From CAVSJJ01 sp963728395 (GTDB lineage Bacteria; Actinomycetota; Actinomycetes; Actinomycetales; Dermatophilaceae), in NCBI GenBank assembly GCA_963728395.1, contig CAVSJJ010000003.1:496001-560000 (forward strand): a DNA stretch of 64,000 nucleotides, read 5' to 3'. Numbering within the stretch: position 1 is the first letter of the stretch; each line of letters begins with the position of its first letter. This document shows positions 1 to 8,791 of this stretch, in pieces. Made by a program: the position numbers and the translations under genes. A model generated the notes under the pieces. The model was not told where the DNA came from and searched no databases. It saw only the letters and a program-made list of their open reading frames with translations.

Positions 1-981
1 GCCCGGCACCGGGTTCCAGCGGGCGTGCATCGCCCCGAGAGCGGCGTAACAGTCCCGGACGGTCTCGACGAGGACCCGGACGGCGACGAGGTCGTAGATC
101 TGCTCGAAGTCGCGGCCGCCGACGATCATCTTCTGGTAGACGGAGTAGTAGTGCTTCGGCCGGCCGGTGACGATCGCCTTGATCTTCGCGGCCTTGAGGT
201 CGGCTGCCACCTGTTCCCGGACCCCGGTGAGGTACTCGTCCCGCGCCGGCGCACGCTCGGCGACGAGCCGGACGATCTCGTCGTAGACCTTGGGGTAGAG
301 CGCCTGGAACGAGAGGTCCTCCAGCTCCCACTTGATCGTGTTCATCCCGAGCCGGTGCGCCAGGGGGGCGTAGATCTCGAGGGTCTCCTTGGCCTTGCGC
401 TTGGCCGACTCCTCCGAGACGTAGCGCCAGGTGCGGGCGTTGTGCAGCCGGTCGGCGAGCTTGATGACGAGCACGCGGATGTCGCGGGCCATCGCGACGA
501 TCATCTTGCGGACCGTCTCGGACTGGGCGGCATCGCCGTAGGTGACCTTGTCGAGCTTGGTCACCCCGTCGACGAGCATGGCGATCTCGGGGCCGAAGTC
601 CCGCTCGCAGGCCTTGAGGCTGTAGGGGGTGTCCTCGACGGTGTCGTGGAGCAGCGCCGCGGCGAGGGTCCCCGGCGTCATGCCGAGCTCGGCGAGGATC
701 GTCGTCACGGCGAGCGGGTGGGTGATGTAGGCGTCGCCGCTCTTGCGGACCTGACCCTCGTGCGCGCGCTCGGCCACCTCGTAGGCGCGCTCGATGACGC
801 CGAGATCGGCCTTGGGGTGGGTCTCGCGCACCGTCTGGAGCAGCGGCTCGAGGACCGGGTTCGTGACCGGCTTGTGCCCCCCGAAACGCGCGAGCCGCGC
901 CCTGGCGCGGGCGCGGCTCGAGACGTGCGAGGGCCCGGCGACCTGGCCCTCAGTGGGCGTCGTCGTGGTCTCCTCGCTCAT
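1..981 (-). CDS. rel: RelA/SpoT-type (p)ppGpp synthetase/hydrolase, 3' part cut by window edge
   Basis: Makes and degrades the stringent-response alarmone (p)ppGpp in the cytoplasm. The 327 visible codons start at ATG 981 (MSEETTTTPT...). They carry the HD hydrolase domain with the LLHDTVEDT motif around residues 105-115 and the KLADRLHN helix. The start of the nucleotidyltransferase synthetase domain follows, with GRPKHYYSVYQKM and IYDLVAVRVLV. The rest of the synthetase and the TGS and ACT domains lie beyond base 1, so the gene is incomplete only because the window ends. It sits 35 bp downstream of apt on the same strand. The apt-rel order next to secDF is the conserved actinobacterial arrangement (M. 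tuberculosis Rv2584c-Rv2583c). A single bifunctional Rel is expected in this phylum. Confidence 0.95.
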   Translation of the reverse strand, partial: MSEETTTTPTEGQVAGPSHVSSRARARARLARFGGHKPVTNPVLEPLLQTVRETHPKADLGVIERAYEVAERAHEGQVRKSGDAYITHPLAVTTILAELGMTPGTLAAALLHDTVEDTPYSLKACERDFGPEIAMLVDGVTKLDKVTYGDAAQSETVRKMIVAMARDIRVLVIKLADRLHNARTWRYVSEESAKRKAKETLEIYAPLAHRLGMNTIKWELEDLSFQALYPKVYDEIVRLVAERAPARDEYLTGVREQVAADLKAAKIKAIVTGRPKHYYSVYQKMIVGGRDFEQIYDLVAVRVLVETVRDCYAALGAMHARWNPVPG

Positions 982-1016
982 GACGTGAGTGTAGTCGCGG
1001 CGACTCGACGCCCCGG

Positions 1017-1544
1017 TCAGGCGGTGAGGACCGCCTCCACCCGGCGCCGTCCCAGCCGCGCCCGGCCCCCGAGCGCGGCCAGCTCGATGACGACGTCGAG
1101 GGCGACGACCTCGGCACCGACGCGGGCCAGCAGGTCCCAGGCGGCCGCCGCCGTCCCGCCGGTGGCCAGGACGTCGTCGACGAGCAGGACCCGCTCGCCG
1201 CCGGCGAGGGAGTCGGCATGGACCTCGATCGTCGCCTCGCCGTACTCCAGCTCGTACGCGATCGACACGGTCTCGGCGGGCAGCTTGCCCTCCTTGCGGA
1301 TCGGGATGAACCCGACGCCGAGCTCGCGCGCGACGAGGGCGCCGATGATGAACCCCCGCGCCTCGACGCCCGCGACGAGGTCGACCTCGCCGGTATGCCG
1401 CGCGGCCAGGTCGGCGCACACCGCCAGCAGGCCGCCGGCGTCGGCGAGGAGCGGCGTGATGTCCTTGAAGACGATTCCCGCCCGGGGGAAGTCCGGGATG
1501 TCGCGCACCCGGTCGGCGACGACGGATGCGGCGGCGGTCTCCAC
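1017..1544 (-). CDS. apt: Adenine phosphoribosyltransferase
   Basis: Salvages adenine to AMP using PRPP. The 175-residue product has the PRPP-binding signature VLLVDDVLATGGTAAA, the family motif PDFPRAGIVFKDITPLL near the N-terminus, and GVEARGFIIGALVA. The frame is open further upstream into secF, but the conserved start is the GTG at 1544 (VETAAASVVADRV). It lies a few bases after the secF stop, giving a normal length for the family. It is the last gene before rel in the yajC-secD-secF-apt-rel run and is probably co-transcribed with secDF. Confidence 0.93.
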   Translation of the reverse strand: METAAASVVADRVRDIPDFPRAGIVFKDITPLLADAGGLLAVCADLAARHTGEVDLVAGVEARGFIIGALVARELGVGFIPIRKEGKLPAETVSIAYELEYGEATIEVHADSLAGGERVLLVDDVLATGGTAAAAWDLLARVGAEVVALDVVIELAALGGRARLGRRRVEAVLTA

Positions 1545-1548
1545 CGGG

Positions 1549-2721
1549 CTACCGCTTCGACTTCGGGGTGCGCTTGGGCTGGTTGCGCGGCCCGGCGGCC
1601 GCCGCATACCGGTGGACCTTGCGTCCGGTCAGCGTCGTCTCCTCGGAGCCGTCCCCGACCCGGGCCGCCACCGGCTCGCCCTCACCGTCCGGCTGCTGCT
1701 CCCCCACGAGCGCGGTCTCATCGGCCGCCGTGGACTCCCGGGCCTTCTTGGCCTGGGCGCGCTGCGCCCGCTTCGCCAGCTCGATGACCGCCGGCTCGCC
1801 GGACCGCAGCGAGACCAGGATCGGCGTCGCGATGAAGATCGAGGAGTAGGCCCCGACCATGATGCCGATGAAGAGGACGAGCGAGAGGTCGAGCAGCGTG
1901 CCCGGGCCGAGCCAGATCGCGCCGACGACGAGGATCGACAGGATCGGCAGGAGGGCGACGACCGTCGTATTGATCGACCGGACCATCGTCTGGTTGACCG
2001 CCAGGTTGGCGGCCTCGGCGAAGCTGCGACGACCGTTGGCGAAGGCCTCGGTCGTGTTCTCGCGGACCTTGTCGAAGACGACGACGGTGTCGTAGAGCGA
2101 GTAGCCGAGGACGGTGAGGAAGCCGATCATCGTCGCCGGCGAGACCTCGAACCCGACGAGCGCGTAGATCCCGACCGTGATGACGAGGTCGTGGGCCAGC
2201 GCGATGAGAGCCGCCAGGGACATCTTCCAGGTGCGGAAGTATCCGGCCATCGCCAGCGCGACGAGGAGCAGGAAGATGATGAGCGCCTTGAGCGCCGCCT
2301 GGCTCACCGAGGCGCCCCAGGAGGGCCCGATGAAGGTGGCACTGACCGCCTGGTCGGCGACGGAGAACTCCTTGGCCAGGGCAGTCTTGACCTGGGCGCT
2401 CTGCGCGTCGGTGAGCCGCTCGGTCTGGACCCGGACGGTGTCGGTGCCGACCTGGGTGACGTTGACGTTCGTGCCGGCGCGCACGCCCGCGACCGCGTCC
2501 CGCGCCCGGATCTCGTAGTTGGAGACGTTGGTCGAGCCCGAGACCCGGAACTCCGAGCCACCCTTGAACTCGAGGCCGAGGTTGAGGTGGCGCACCCCGA
2601 GCCCGATGAGGGCGATGAGGATGAGGGCGAGAGAGCCGAGGTAGAAGACCCGGCGCTTGGCGACGACCGGGACGGACCGCTTGCCGCTGTAGAGGTCGTT
2701 GCCGAAGTCGGCGAAGCTCAT
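1549..2721 (-). CDS. secF: Protein-export membrane protein SecF
   Basis: Membrane partner of SecD that uses the proton gradient to help pull secreted proteins through SecYEG. 390 residues from ATG 2721 (MSFADFGNDLYSGKRS), preceded by a strong ribosome site GGGAGGAG. The start overlaps the secD stop as ATGA. The N-terminal membrane helix (around residues 25-45), the SecF signature GLEFKGGSEFRV and five further C-terminal helices, including the SLYDTVVVFDKVREN segment, fit the family. The C-terminal 60 residues are a charged cytoplasmic tail ending in a basic cluster (PKRTPKSKR), longer than in Escherichia coli SecF. The long open frame antisense to this gene is a GC-composition shadow. Confidence 0.96.
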   Translation of the reverse strand: MSFADFGNDLYSGKRSVPVVAKRRVFYLGSLALILIALIGLGVRHLNLGLEFKGGSEFRVSGSTNVSNYEIRARDAVAGVRAGTNVNVTQVGTDTVRVQTERLTDAQSAQVKTALAKEFSVADQAVSATFIGPSWGASVSQAALKALIIFLLLVALAMAGYFRTWKMSLAALIALAHDLVITVGIYALVGFEVSPATMIGFLTVLGYSLYDTVVVFDKVRENTTEAFANGRRSFAEAANLAVNQTMVRSINTTVVALLPILSILVVGAIWLGPGTLLDLSLVLFIGIMVGAYSSIFIATPILVSLRSGEPAVIELAKRAQRAQAKKARESTAADETALVGEQQPDGEGEPVAARVGDGSEETTLTGRKVHRYAAAAGPRNQPKRTPKSKR

Positions 2722-4523
2722 GAGCTCCTCCCCTCGCTCGTTGCGACCCGGGGTGTGGCGGGAACGAACCGGCCGCGACCGGCATACCGGGTCGTCTTCG
2801 CCCCGAGGCGGCGCGGGTCCAGACCCGACCACGGGTGGCCGTCGCGGAAGAACGGGCGACGGGCGAGGATCGCGACCACCGGGTGGGTGAAGAGGAAGAC
2901 GATGATGAGGTCGAGCAGCGTCGTCAGTCCCAGGGTGAAGGCGAAGCCACGGACGTTGGCGGAGGCGAGCAGGTAGAGGACGAACGCGGCGAGGAAGTTC
3001 ACCCCGTCGGCGGCGAGGATCGTCCGCTTGGCCCGTCCCCAGCCGGTCTCGACCGCGCTGACGAGGGACCGGCCCTCGCGCAGCTCGTCACGGATGCGCT
3101 CGAAGTAGACGATGAACGAGTCGGCCGTGAAGCCGATCGCGACGATCAGACCGGTGACGCCCGCCATGTCGAGGCGGTAGTTGTGCGACCAGCCGAGGAC
3201 CGTGATGGCGAGATAGGTCATCAGGGCGGAGACGGTGATCGAGGCGACGGTGACCGAGCCGAGGGCGCGGTACTGGAAGATCGAGTAGATGACGACGAGC
3301 ACGAGGCCGACGAGCCCCGCGAGCAGGCCGTAGCGTAGCTGCTCGGAGCCGAGCGTCGGGCTGATCTGCTGCTGGGTCTCCAGGACGAAGGAGATCGGCA
3401 GCGCGCCGAACTTCAGCTGCTGGGCCAGGCTCTTGGCCTCGGCCAGGGTGAAGCTGCCGGTGATGCTCGCCCGCCCGTCGAGGATGGCCGACTGGAAGTA
3501 CGGCGCGACGATGACCCGGTTGTCGAGCGTGGCGGCGAGCTGGTTGCGCGCAGCCGGGGTCGCCGGGTCGGACAGGCTGCTCGGCTGAGGCAGCTGCATC
3601 ATCTTCGTGCTGATGTCCTTGTACTGCGTGGCGCCCGCGCCGTTGAACTGCAGCTGGATCTCGACCGTGCTGGTCACCTGACCGGTCTGGTTCGTCTGGT
3701 AGCCGGCGGTCGCGTTGCTGATCTTGTCACCGGAGACGACGACCGGGCCGAGGATGTACTTGCTCGTCCCGTCCTGCCCGCAGGTGACGAGCGGCTTCTT
3801 CGGGTCGTCGACGAGGTCGCTCAGGGCACCGGGGTCGGTGCACTGGAGGTCGGTGAACTGGGCCTGGATCTGCGGGGTCACCCACGCCGGGCTCGTCGCG
3901 TCGGTCGGCGTCGCGCCGCCCGAGGACCCGCTGGCCGACGGGCTCGCGGTCGGGCTCGCCGAGGAGGTGCCCGACGGCGAGGGCGTGGCGGCCGTGCGGA
4001 CCCGGCTGCGGCTCGCGCTGGTCGAGGAGCGACCCTGGCTCGCGGCCGGGGTCTGGGTGCCGGACGGGGAGCCCGAGGCGGACGGCGACGGGGCGGCCGA
4101 GCCGCTCGGCGTGGGGGTCGGTAGCGGGACGGCGCTCGCCTCGGCGAGGACGGGTCGGAACTGCAGCTGCGAGGACCGGCGGATCGCGTCGAGGGTCGCC
4201 TTGTCGGGCGTGCCGGGGATGCTGACGACGATGTTCGTCCCGCCCTGGGTCGTCACCTCGGCGCCGGCGACCCCGTTGGCGTCGACGCGCTGGACGATGA
4301 TGTCGCGCGCCTGGGAGATCTGGTCCGGGGAGGCCTTCTGGCTGCCGGTGACCTTCGGCGCGAGGATCATCTGGGTGCCGCCCTCGAGGTCGAGGCCGAG
4401 CTTGGGGGCCAGGCCCGCGGTGCCCCACTGGTGGGCACCGGCGAGGAGCCCGCCCATCGCGACGATGAGGAGAAGGAGCCCGACGAGGGCGCGCTTGGCG
4501 TTCGTGTGCTGTGACCCGGCCAC
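2718..4523 (-). CDS. secD: Protein-export membrane protein SecD with Ser/Thr/Pro-rich insert
   Basis: Large subunit of the SecDF export motor. 601 residues from GTG 4523, one base after the yajC stop. A helix near residues 10-30 is followed by the P1 domain with LGLDLEGGTQMIL. A low-complexity Ser/Thr/Pro/Ala insert of about 85 residues (roughly 150-235) comes next, then the rest of P1. Six C-terminal helices follow, with the TADSFIVYFERIRDELREG motif. The insert is far richer in Ser, Thr and Pro than the rest of the protein and is predicted to lie outside the membrane, so it may be a flexible tether in the periplasm-equivalent space. It overlaps secF by ATGA. Confidence 0.95.
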   Translation of the reverse strand: MAGSQHTNAKRALVGLLLLIVAMGGLLAGAHQWGTAGLAPKLGLDLEGGTQMILAPKVTGSQKASPDQISQARDIIVQRVDANGVAGAEVTTQGGTNIVVSIPGTPDKATLDAIRRSSQLQFRPVLAEASAVPLPTPTPSGSAAPSPSASGSPSGTQTPAASQGRSSTSASRSRVRTAATPSPSGTSSASPTASPSASGSSGGATPTDATSPAWVTPQIQAQFTDLQCTDPGALSDLVDDPKKPLVTCGQDGTSKYILGPVVVSGDKISNATAGYQTNQTGQVTSTVEIQLQFNGAGATQYKDISTKMMQLPQPSSLSDPATPAARNQLAATLDNRVIVAPYFQSAILDGRASITGSFTLAEAKSLAQQLKFGALPISFVLETQQQISPTLGSEQLRYGLLAGLVGLVLVVIYSIFQYRALGSVTVASITVSALMTYLAITVLGWSHNYRLDMAGVTGLIVAIGFTADSFIVYFERIRDELREGRSLVSAVETGWGRAKRTILAADGVNFLAAFVLYLLASANVRGFAFTLGLTTLLDLIIVFLFTHPVVAILARRPFFRDGHPWSGLDPRRLGAKTTRYAGRGRFVPATPRVATSEGRSS

Positions 4524-4524
4524 C

Positions 4525-4848
4525 TCAGCCCTCCGTCCCGTTCGCGGAGCCGTCGGTCGGCTCGCTGCGCGTCGGCTCCGCCGCCGGCGCCGAGGCCGAC
4601 ATACCGATGGCGCGCCGGTCGTAGCGGACCCGGACCCCGGGTGCTACCTCGAGGGTGGCGACCCGCTCGTCGAGGGCCACGACGCGGCCATAGAGGCCGG
4701 AGGTCGTCACGACCTCGTCGCCGACCGCCAGGTCGTGCTGGAACGCCTGGGTCTGGCGCTGGCGGCTGCGGGACACGAAGAACACGTACGCGAGCAGCAG
4801 CAACGGAAGCGCGAGGAGGATCAGGTTTCCGATCCCGGAGGATGGCAT
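4525..4848 (-). CDS. yajC: Preprotein translocase subunit YajC
   Basis: Small single-pass membrane protein that joins SecD and SecF in the holotranslocon. 107 residues. An N-terminal helix (residues 8-26) precedes SRSRQRQTQAF and the family core GDEVVTTSGLYGRVVAL, then a disordered acidic tail. It is the first gene of the yajC-secD-secF run, with its stop directly abutting the secD GTG. The 171 bp upstream, up to the ruvB stop, should hold the promoter, but no clear -10/-35 boxes can be picked out. Confidence 0.94.
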   Translation of the reverse strand: MPSSGIGNLILLALPLLLLAYVFFVSRSRQRQTQAFQHDLAVGDEVVTTSGLYGRVVALDERVATLEVAPGVRVRYDRRAIGMSASAPAAEPTRSEPTDGSANGTEG

Positions 4849-5019
4849 CGAGGGTTTCCTTCGGTTGAGTCACGCGCCCCGGCGTCCGGGCCAAGCGCGT
4901 CAGCGGCCCGGACGCCGCCGGGCCGCGGGCCAGTCTAGGCGACGTCCGTTCAGGGGACCAACGCGCGGGGGATCCCCGCGGTGCCCGTGTCGCGGTACCC
5001 GTGCGCCGGGGGCGCGCGG

Positions 5020-6168
5020 TCAGCCACCCAGGCGTCCGGGGCCGTCGTCGAGGGGAAGCACCGCCTGCGCCGGGGCGTCGCGTGGCATCGGCAGGTCCAG
5101 ATGGGCCCAGGCCCGGGGCGAGGCGGCCCGGCCACGAGGCGTGCGGACCATGAACCCCTCGCGGACGAGGTAGGGCTCGGCGACCGTCTCGACGGTCTCG
5201 GCCTCCTCCCCCACGGCGACGGCGAGCGTCGTCAGACCCACCGGCCCCCCGCCGAACCGGCGACAGAGCGCCTCGAGGACGGCCCTGTCGAGCCGGTCCA
5301 GGCCGGCCTCGTCGACGTCGAACAGCCGCAGCGCGGACTCGGCACTCGGGCGGTCGACGGCCCCGTGGCCGTGGACCTCGGCCCAGTCCCGGACCCGGCG
5401 AAGCAGCCGGTTGGCGATCCGCGGGGTCCCGCGCGAGCGGCCGGCGATCTCGGCGATGCCGCCGTCGTCGGCGGGGACCCGCAGCAGCCTCGCCGAGCGG
5501 CGCAGGATCGTCGCGAGGTCCGCGACCTCGTAGTAGTCCAGGTGCGCGGTGAACCCGAACCGGTCACGCAGCGGCGCCGGCAGCAGCCCGGCCCGCGTCG
5601 TCGCCCCGACCACGGTGAACGGTGGCAGCTCGAGCGGGATGGCGGTGGCGCCGGGACCCTTGCCGACGATGACGTCGACCCGGAAGTCCTCCATGGCGAG
5701 GTAGAGCATCTCCTCGGCCGAGCGGGACATCCGGTGGATCTCGTCGAGGAAGAGGACCTCGCCCTCGTCGAGCGAGGACAGGACCGCGGCGAGGTCCCCC
5801 GCGTGCTGGATCGCCGGGCCGCTCGTCACCCGGATCGGGCGCTCGAGCTCCGCCGCGACGATCATCGCGAGTGTCGTCTTGCCGAGACCAGGCGGTCCGG
5901 ACAGGAGGAGGTGGTCGGGCACGCCCCCGCGCCGTCGTGCCGCCTGGAGGACGAGGTCGAGCTGGTCACGCACCCGTGGCTGACCCGGGAATTCGGCGAG
6001 CCGCCGCGGCCGCAGGGCCGCCTCGACGGTGCGGTCGTCGTCGGTCCCACCGGCGTCGACGATCCGTGCCGTCGCATCGAGGGACCCCTCCTCCTCATCC
6101 TCGAAAGGCCCCTCCCAGCCGTCGGCCTCGCGCACCTCGGAGCGGAACCGCCGGTCCTCGCCGCTCAC
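5020..6168 (-). CDS. ruvB: Holliday junction branch migration ATPase RuvB
   Basis: AAA+ motor that drives Holliday-junction branch migration with RuvA. 382 residues. Walker A GPPGLGKTTLA, Walker B LFLDEIHRM, sensor region VVGATTRAGLLPAPLRDRFG, and a C-terminal winged-helix ending near the PRGRAASPRAWAHLDL segment. The GTG start at 6168 overlaps the ruvA stop, placing it last in ruvC-ruvA-ruvB. An acidic N-terminal extension of about 45 residues before LRPRRLAEFPGQ is a little longer than in E. coli. Confidence 0.97.
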   Translation of the reverse strand: MSGEDRRFRSEVREADGWEGPFEDEEEGSLDATARIVDAGGTDDDRTVEAALRPRRLAEFPGQPRVRDQLDLVLQAARRRGGVPDHLLLSGPPGLGKTTLAMIVAAELERPIRVTSGPAIQHAGDLAAVLSSLDEGEVLFLDEIHRMSRSAEEMLYLAMEDFRVDVIVGKGPGATAIPLELPPFTVVGATTRAGLLPAPLRDRFGFTAHLDYYEVADLATILRRSARLLRVPADDGGIAEIAGRSRGTPRIANRLLRRVRDWAEVHGHGAVDRPSAESALRLFDVDEAGLDRLDRAVLEALCRRFGGGPVGLTTLAVAVGEEAETVETVAEPYLVREGFMVRTPRGRAASPRAWAHLDLPMPRDAPAQAVLPLDDGPGRLGG

Positions 6169-6764
6169 CGGGCCAGCTCCCGCAGGGCGAGCCGGAGCAG
6201 GGTGGCGACGTCGGCGTCGTCCCCGGCGGAGGGGGCGACCGCCGCGACCGCCTCGTCGGCCTGGCGGGCGCTGTAGCCGAGACCGACGAGCGCCTCGGCG
6301 ACCTGGTCGCGCCAGGGCCCCGGGGACCCGGCACCTGCCGGACGCGGACCCGGGGCGGCCGCCAGCGTGCCGACCTTGTCCCGCAGCTCGAGAACGAGAC
6401 GCTCGGCGCTCTTCTTCCCGACGCCGGGAACCTTGGTGAGCGCGGCGGTGTCACCCGTGCTGAGCGCGGCACGGACCTCATCGGGCGACATGACCGCCAG
6501 CATGGCCAGGGCGAGCCGCGGCCCGACGCCCGAGACCGTCTGGACCGTCTCGAACAGCTCCCGCTCGTCGTCGTCGGCGAAGCCGTAGAGGGTGAGCGAG
6601 TCCTCCCGCACGACAAGGCTCGTCGCCAGGGCCGCCTCCTGACCGCGCCGGCAGGCCGACGCGGTGGCGGGCGTCGTGTGCACGAGCATCCCGACCCCGC
6701 CGACCTCGAGGACGACCCGATCCAGGCCGACCGAGCCGACCGTGCCGCGCAGCGACGCGATCAC
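6165..6764 (-). CDS. ruvA: Holliday junction DNA-binding subunit RuvA
   Basis: Tetrameric Holliday-junction binder that loads RuvB. 199 residues from GTG 6764 (MIASLRGTVGSVGLDRVVLEVGGVG). The oligonucleotide-binding fold comes first, then two helix-hairpin-helix elements (FETVQTVSGVGPRLALAML and LTKVPGVGKKSAERLVLEL), then a mobile linker and the RuvB-binding domain III (VAEALVGLGYSARQADEAV). It overlaps ruvC upstream and ruvB downstream by four bases each, so translation is probably coupled. Confidence 0.97.
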   Translation of the reverse strand: MIASLRGTVGSVGLDRVVLEVGGVGMLVHTTPATASACRRGQEAALATSLVVREDSLTLYGFADDDERELFETVQTVSGVGPRLALAMLAVMSPDEVRAALSTGDTAALTKVPGVGKKSAERLVLELRDKVGTLAAAPGPRPAGAGSPGPWRDQVAEALVGLGYSARQADEAVAAVAPSAGDDADVATLLRLALRELAR

Positions 6765-7273
6765 CGCGGACCCGCCTTCGCGAGGGCGCCGAGCCGGGCC
6801 GTCGCCTGCCCGCGCCAGAGGTGGCAGACGGCCAGCGCGAGGGCATCGGCGGCGTCCGCGGGCCGGGGCGCCACCTCGAGGCCGAGGATCCGGGTCACCA
6901 TCCTTGTCACCTGGGCCTTGCCGGCCCGACCGCTGCCGGTCACCGCGGCCTTGACCTCGGTCGGGGTGTGGAAGACGACGGGGATGCCGCGGCTTGTCGC
7001 GGTGAGGAGCGCGACGGCCGTCGCGTGCGCCGTCGTCATGACGGAGGCGACGTTGACGTCGGCGAAGACCCGCTCGACGGCGACGACCTCCGGCCGGTAC
7101 CGCTCGAGCCAGGCCTCCAGCTCGGACTCGAGGAAGACCAGCCGCTCCCCCGGCTCGGCGTCGGACGGGGTCCGGACCACGCCGACGGCGACGAGCGCGG
7201 CCCGACCGGGCCGTCCGTCGATGACGCCGAGACCGCAGCGGGTCAGGCCCGGGTCCACTCCGAGGACGCGCAC
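6761..7273 (-). CDS. ruvC: Crossover junction endonuclease RuvC
   Basis: Resolvase that cuts Holliday junctions. 170 residues from GTG 7273 (VRVLGVDPGLTRCGLG). The acidic catalytic set is visible: Asp in GVDPG, Glu in VAVERVF, and the Asp pair in PADAADALALA. The frame is open ten codons further upstream, but family alignment supports the GTG directly before RVLGVDPG. An AAGGGA ribosome site lies about 13 bases upstream. First gene of ruvCAB and about 140 bp downstream of yebC. Confidence 0.95.
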   Translation of the reverse strand: MRVLGVDPGLTRCGLGVIDGRPGRAALVAVGVVRTPSDAEPGERLVFLESELEAWLERYRPEVVAVERVFADVNVASVMTTAHATAVALLTATSRGIPVVFHTPTEVKAAVTGSGRAGKAQVTRMVTRILGLEVAPRPADAADALALAVCHLWRGQATARLGALAKAGPR

Positions 7274-7412
7274 GACAGCGAGGTCCCTTCGTCGTCGGCC
7301 CACGGCAGACCCGCGAGCGGTCCGAACACCTGTTCGGGTGGCAACGCTACACAGCCGGACCGGTCACGAGGGTGACCAACACGCCGATGCCGCGGCCCGG
7401 GCACCCGCCGGG

Positions 7413-8180
7413 TCACTCCTCGTCGAGCTGGGCGAGGACCTCGTCGGGAATGTCGCCGTTGGCGAAGACGTCCTGGACGTCGTCGGAGTCCTCGAGTGCC
7501 TCGATGACCCGGATCATCCTCTTGGCGCCGTCGAGGTCGAGCGGCACCTGCATGCTGGGGACCCAGGAGGCCTCGGCGGAGTCGTAGTCGACCCCGGCCT
7601 CCTGAAGGGCGGTGCGGACCGCGGTGACGTCGGTCGCCTCGGAGAGGATCTCGAAGGTGTCGCCGTTGTCGTTGACCTCCTCGGCGCCGGCGTCGAGGAC
7701 GACCTCGAGCACGGCGTCCTCGTCGGTCTCACCCGACGGCTGGGCCTTGGGGACGATGACGACGCCCTTGCGGTTGAACAGGTAGGCCACCGAGCCCGGG
7801 TCGGCGAGCGAGCCGCCGTTGCGGGTCAGCGCGGTGCGCACCTCGGCCGCCGCGCGGTTGCGGTTGTCGGTGAGGCACTCGATGAGGATCGCCACACCGC
7901 CGGGGGCGTAGCCCTCGTAGGTGATCGTCTCCCAGCTCGCACCCCCGCTCTCGGCCCCGGAGCCGCGCTTGACGGCGCGGTCGATGTTGTCGTTGGGGAC
8001 CGAGGACTTCTTCGCCTTGTAGATGGCGTCGTAGAGCGTCGGGTTGCCGTCGGGGTCGCCGCCTCCCTGCCGGGCCGCGACCTCGATGTTCTTGATGAGC
8101 TTGGCGAAGAGCTTGCCGCGCTTGGCGTCGATCGCCGCCTTCTTGTGCTTCGTCGTCGCCCATTTGGAGTGGCCGCTCAT
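7413..8180 (-). CDS. yebC: YebC/PmpR (TACO1) family protein
   Basis: 255 residues with the family opening MSGHSKWATTKHKKAAIDAKRG and the segments KKSSVPNDNIDRAVKRGSG and ALTRNGGSLADPGSVAYLF. Members have been described both as transcription regulators and as ribosome-associated factors that relieve stalling at proline-rich stretches. Sequence alone cannot decide between these roles here. The start overlaps the pdxT stop, and the position between pdxT and ruvC is conserved in actinobacteria (Rv2603c in M. tuberculosis). Confidence 0.95.
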   Translation of the reverse strand: MSGHSKWATTKHKKAAIDAKRGKLFAKLIKNIEVAARQGGGDPDGNPTLYDAIYKAKKSSVPNDNIDRAVKRGSGAESGGASWETITYEGYAPGGVAILIECLTDNRNRAAAEVRTALTRNGGSLADPGSVAYLFNRKGVVIVPKAQPSGETDEDAVLEVVLDAGAEEVNDNGDTFEILSEATDVTAVRTALQEAGVDYDSAEASWVPSMQVPLDLDGAKRMIRVIEALEDSDDVQDVFANGDIPDEVLAQLDEE

Positions 8181-8791
8181 CCGTTGTCCTCCACGAAGTC
8201 CTGCACGATTCTCACAAACATGGCGTGCACCCGGTGGTCACCGGTCACTTCCGGGTGGAAGGAGGTCGCCAGCAGGGCGCCCTGTGCAACGGCGACGATC
8301 CTACCGGCGGCCGGGCCCTGCTCGACCCGAGCCAGGATCCGGACGCCCTCGCCGACCTCCTCGACCCACGGCGCCCGGATGAAGACGGCCCGGACCGGGG
8401 CGCCCAGGCCCTCGAAGGAGATGTCCTCCTCGAAGGAGTCGACCTGTCGCCCGAAGGCGTTGCGTCGGACGGTGATGTCGAGGCCGCCGAGGGTCTCCTG
8501 GTCCGGCCGGGCGTCGGCGATCCGGTCGGCGATCATGATCATCCCGGCGCACGAGCCGTAGACGGGCATCCCCGACCCGATCCGCGTGCGCAGCGGCGCC
8601 TGGAGGCCGAACGCGCGGACGAGCTTGTCCATCGTCGTCGACTCGCCACCGGGGATGACGAGGCCGTCGACGGCGTCCAGCTCGGCGGGGCGTCGGACCG
8701 CCGTCGCGTGTGCACCGCTGCCCTCGAGGGCGCGGATGTGCTCGCGCACGTCCCCCTGGAGGGCGAGGACGCCGATGGTGGGTCGCGTCAC
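8177..8791 (-). CDS. pdxT: Pyridoxal 5'-phosphate synthase glutaminase subunit PdxT
   Basis: Releases ammonia from glutamine and channels it to PdxS for vitamin B6 synthesis. 204 residues from GTG 8791 (VTRPTIGVLALQGDVREH), overlapping the pdxS stop. The class I glutaminase features are present: VIPGGESTT, the nucleophile cysteine in VYGSCAGMI, and the His/Glu pair in SFHPEVTGD. The open frame continues far upstream, but those residues are pdxS out of frame. Confidence 0.96.
   Translation of the reverse strand: MTRPTIGVLALQGDVREHIRALEGSGAHATAVRRPAELDAVDGLVIPGGESTTMDKLVRAFGLQAPLRTRIGSGMPVYGSCAGMIMIADRIADARPDQETLGGLDITVRRNAFGRQVDSFEEDISFEGLGAPVRAVFIRAPWVEEVGEGVRILARVEQGPAAGRIVAVAQGALLATSFHPEVTGDHRVHAMFVRIVQDFVEDNG

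Noticed and set aside
25..2976. 983-codon open frame on the plus strand opposite rel, apt, secF and secD
   Set aside because: Its translation is Arg/Gly/Asp-rich with no recognisable fold, and the minus strand codes for well-conserved proteins with ribosome sites. It is an antisense shadow of GC-rich third positions.
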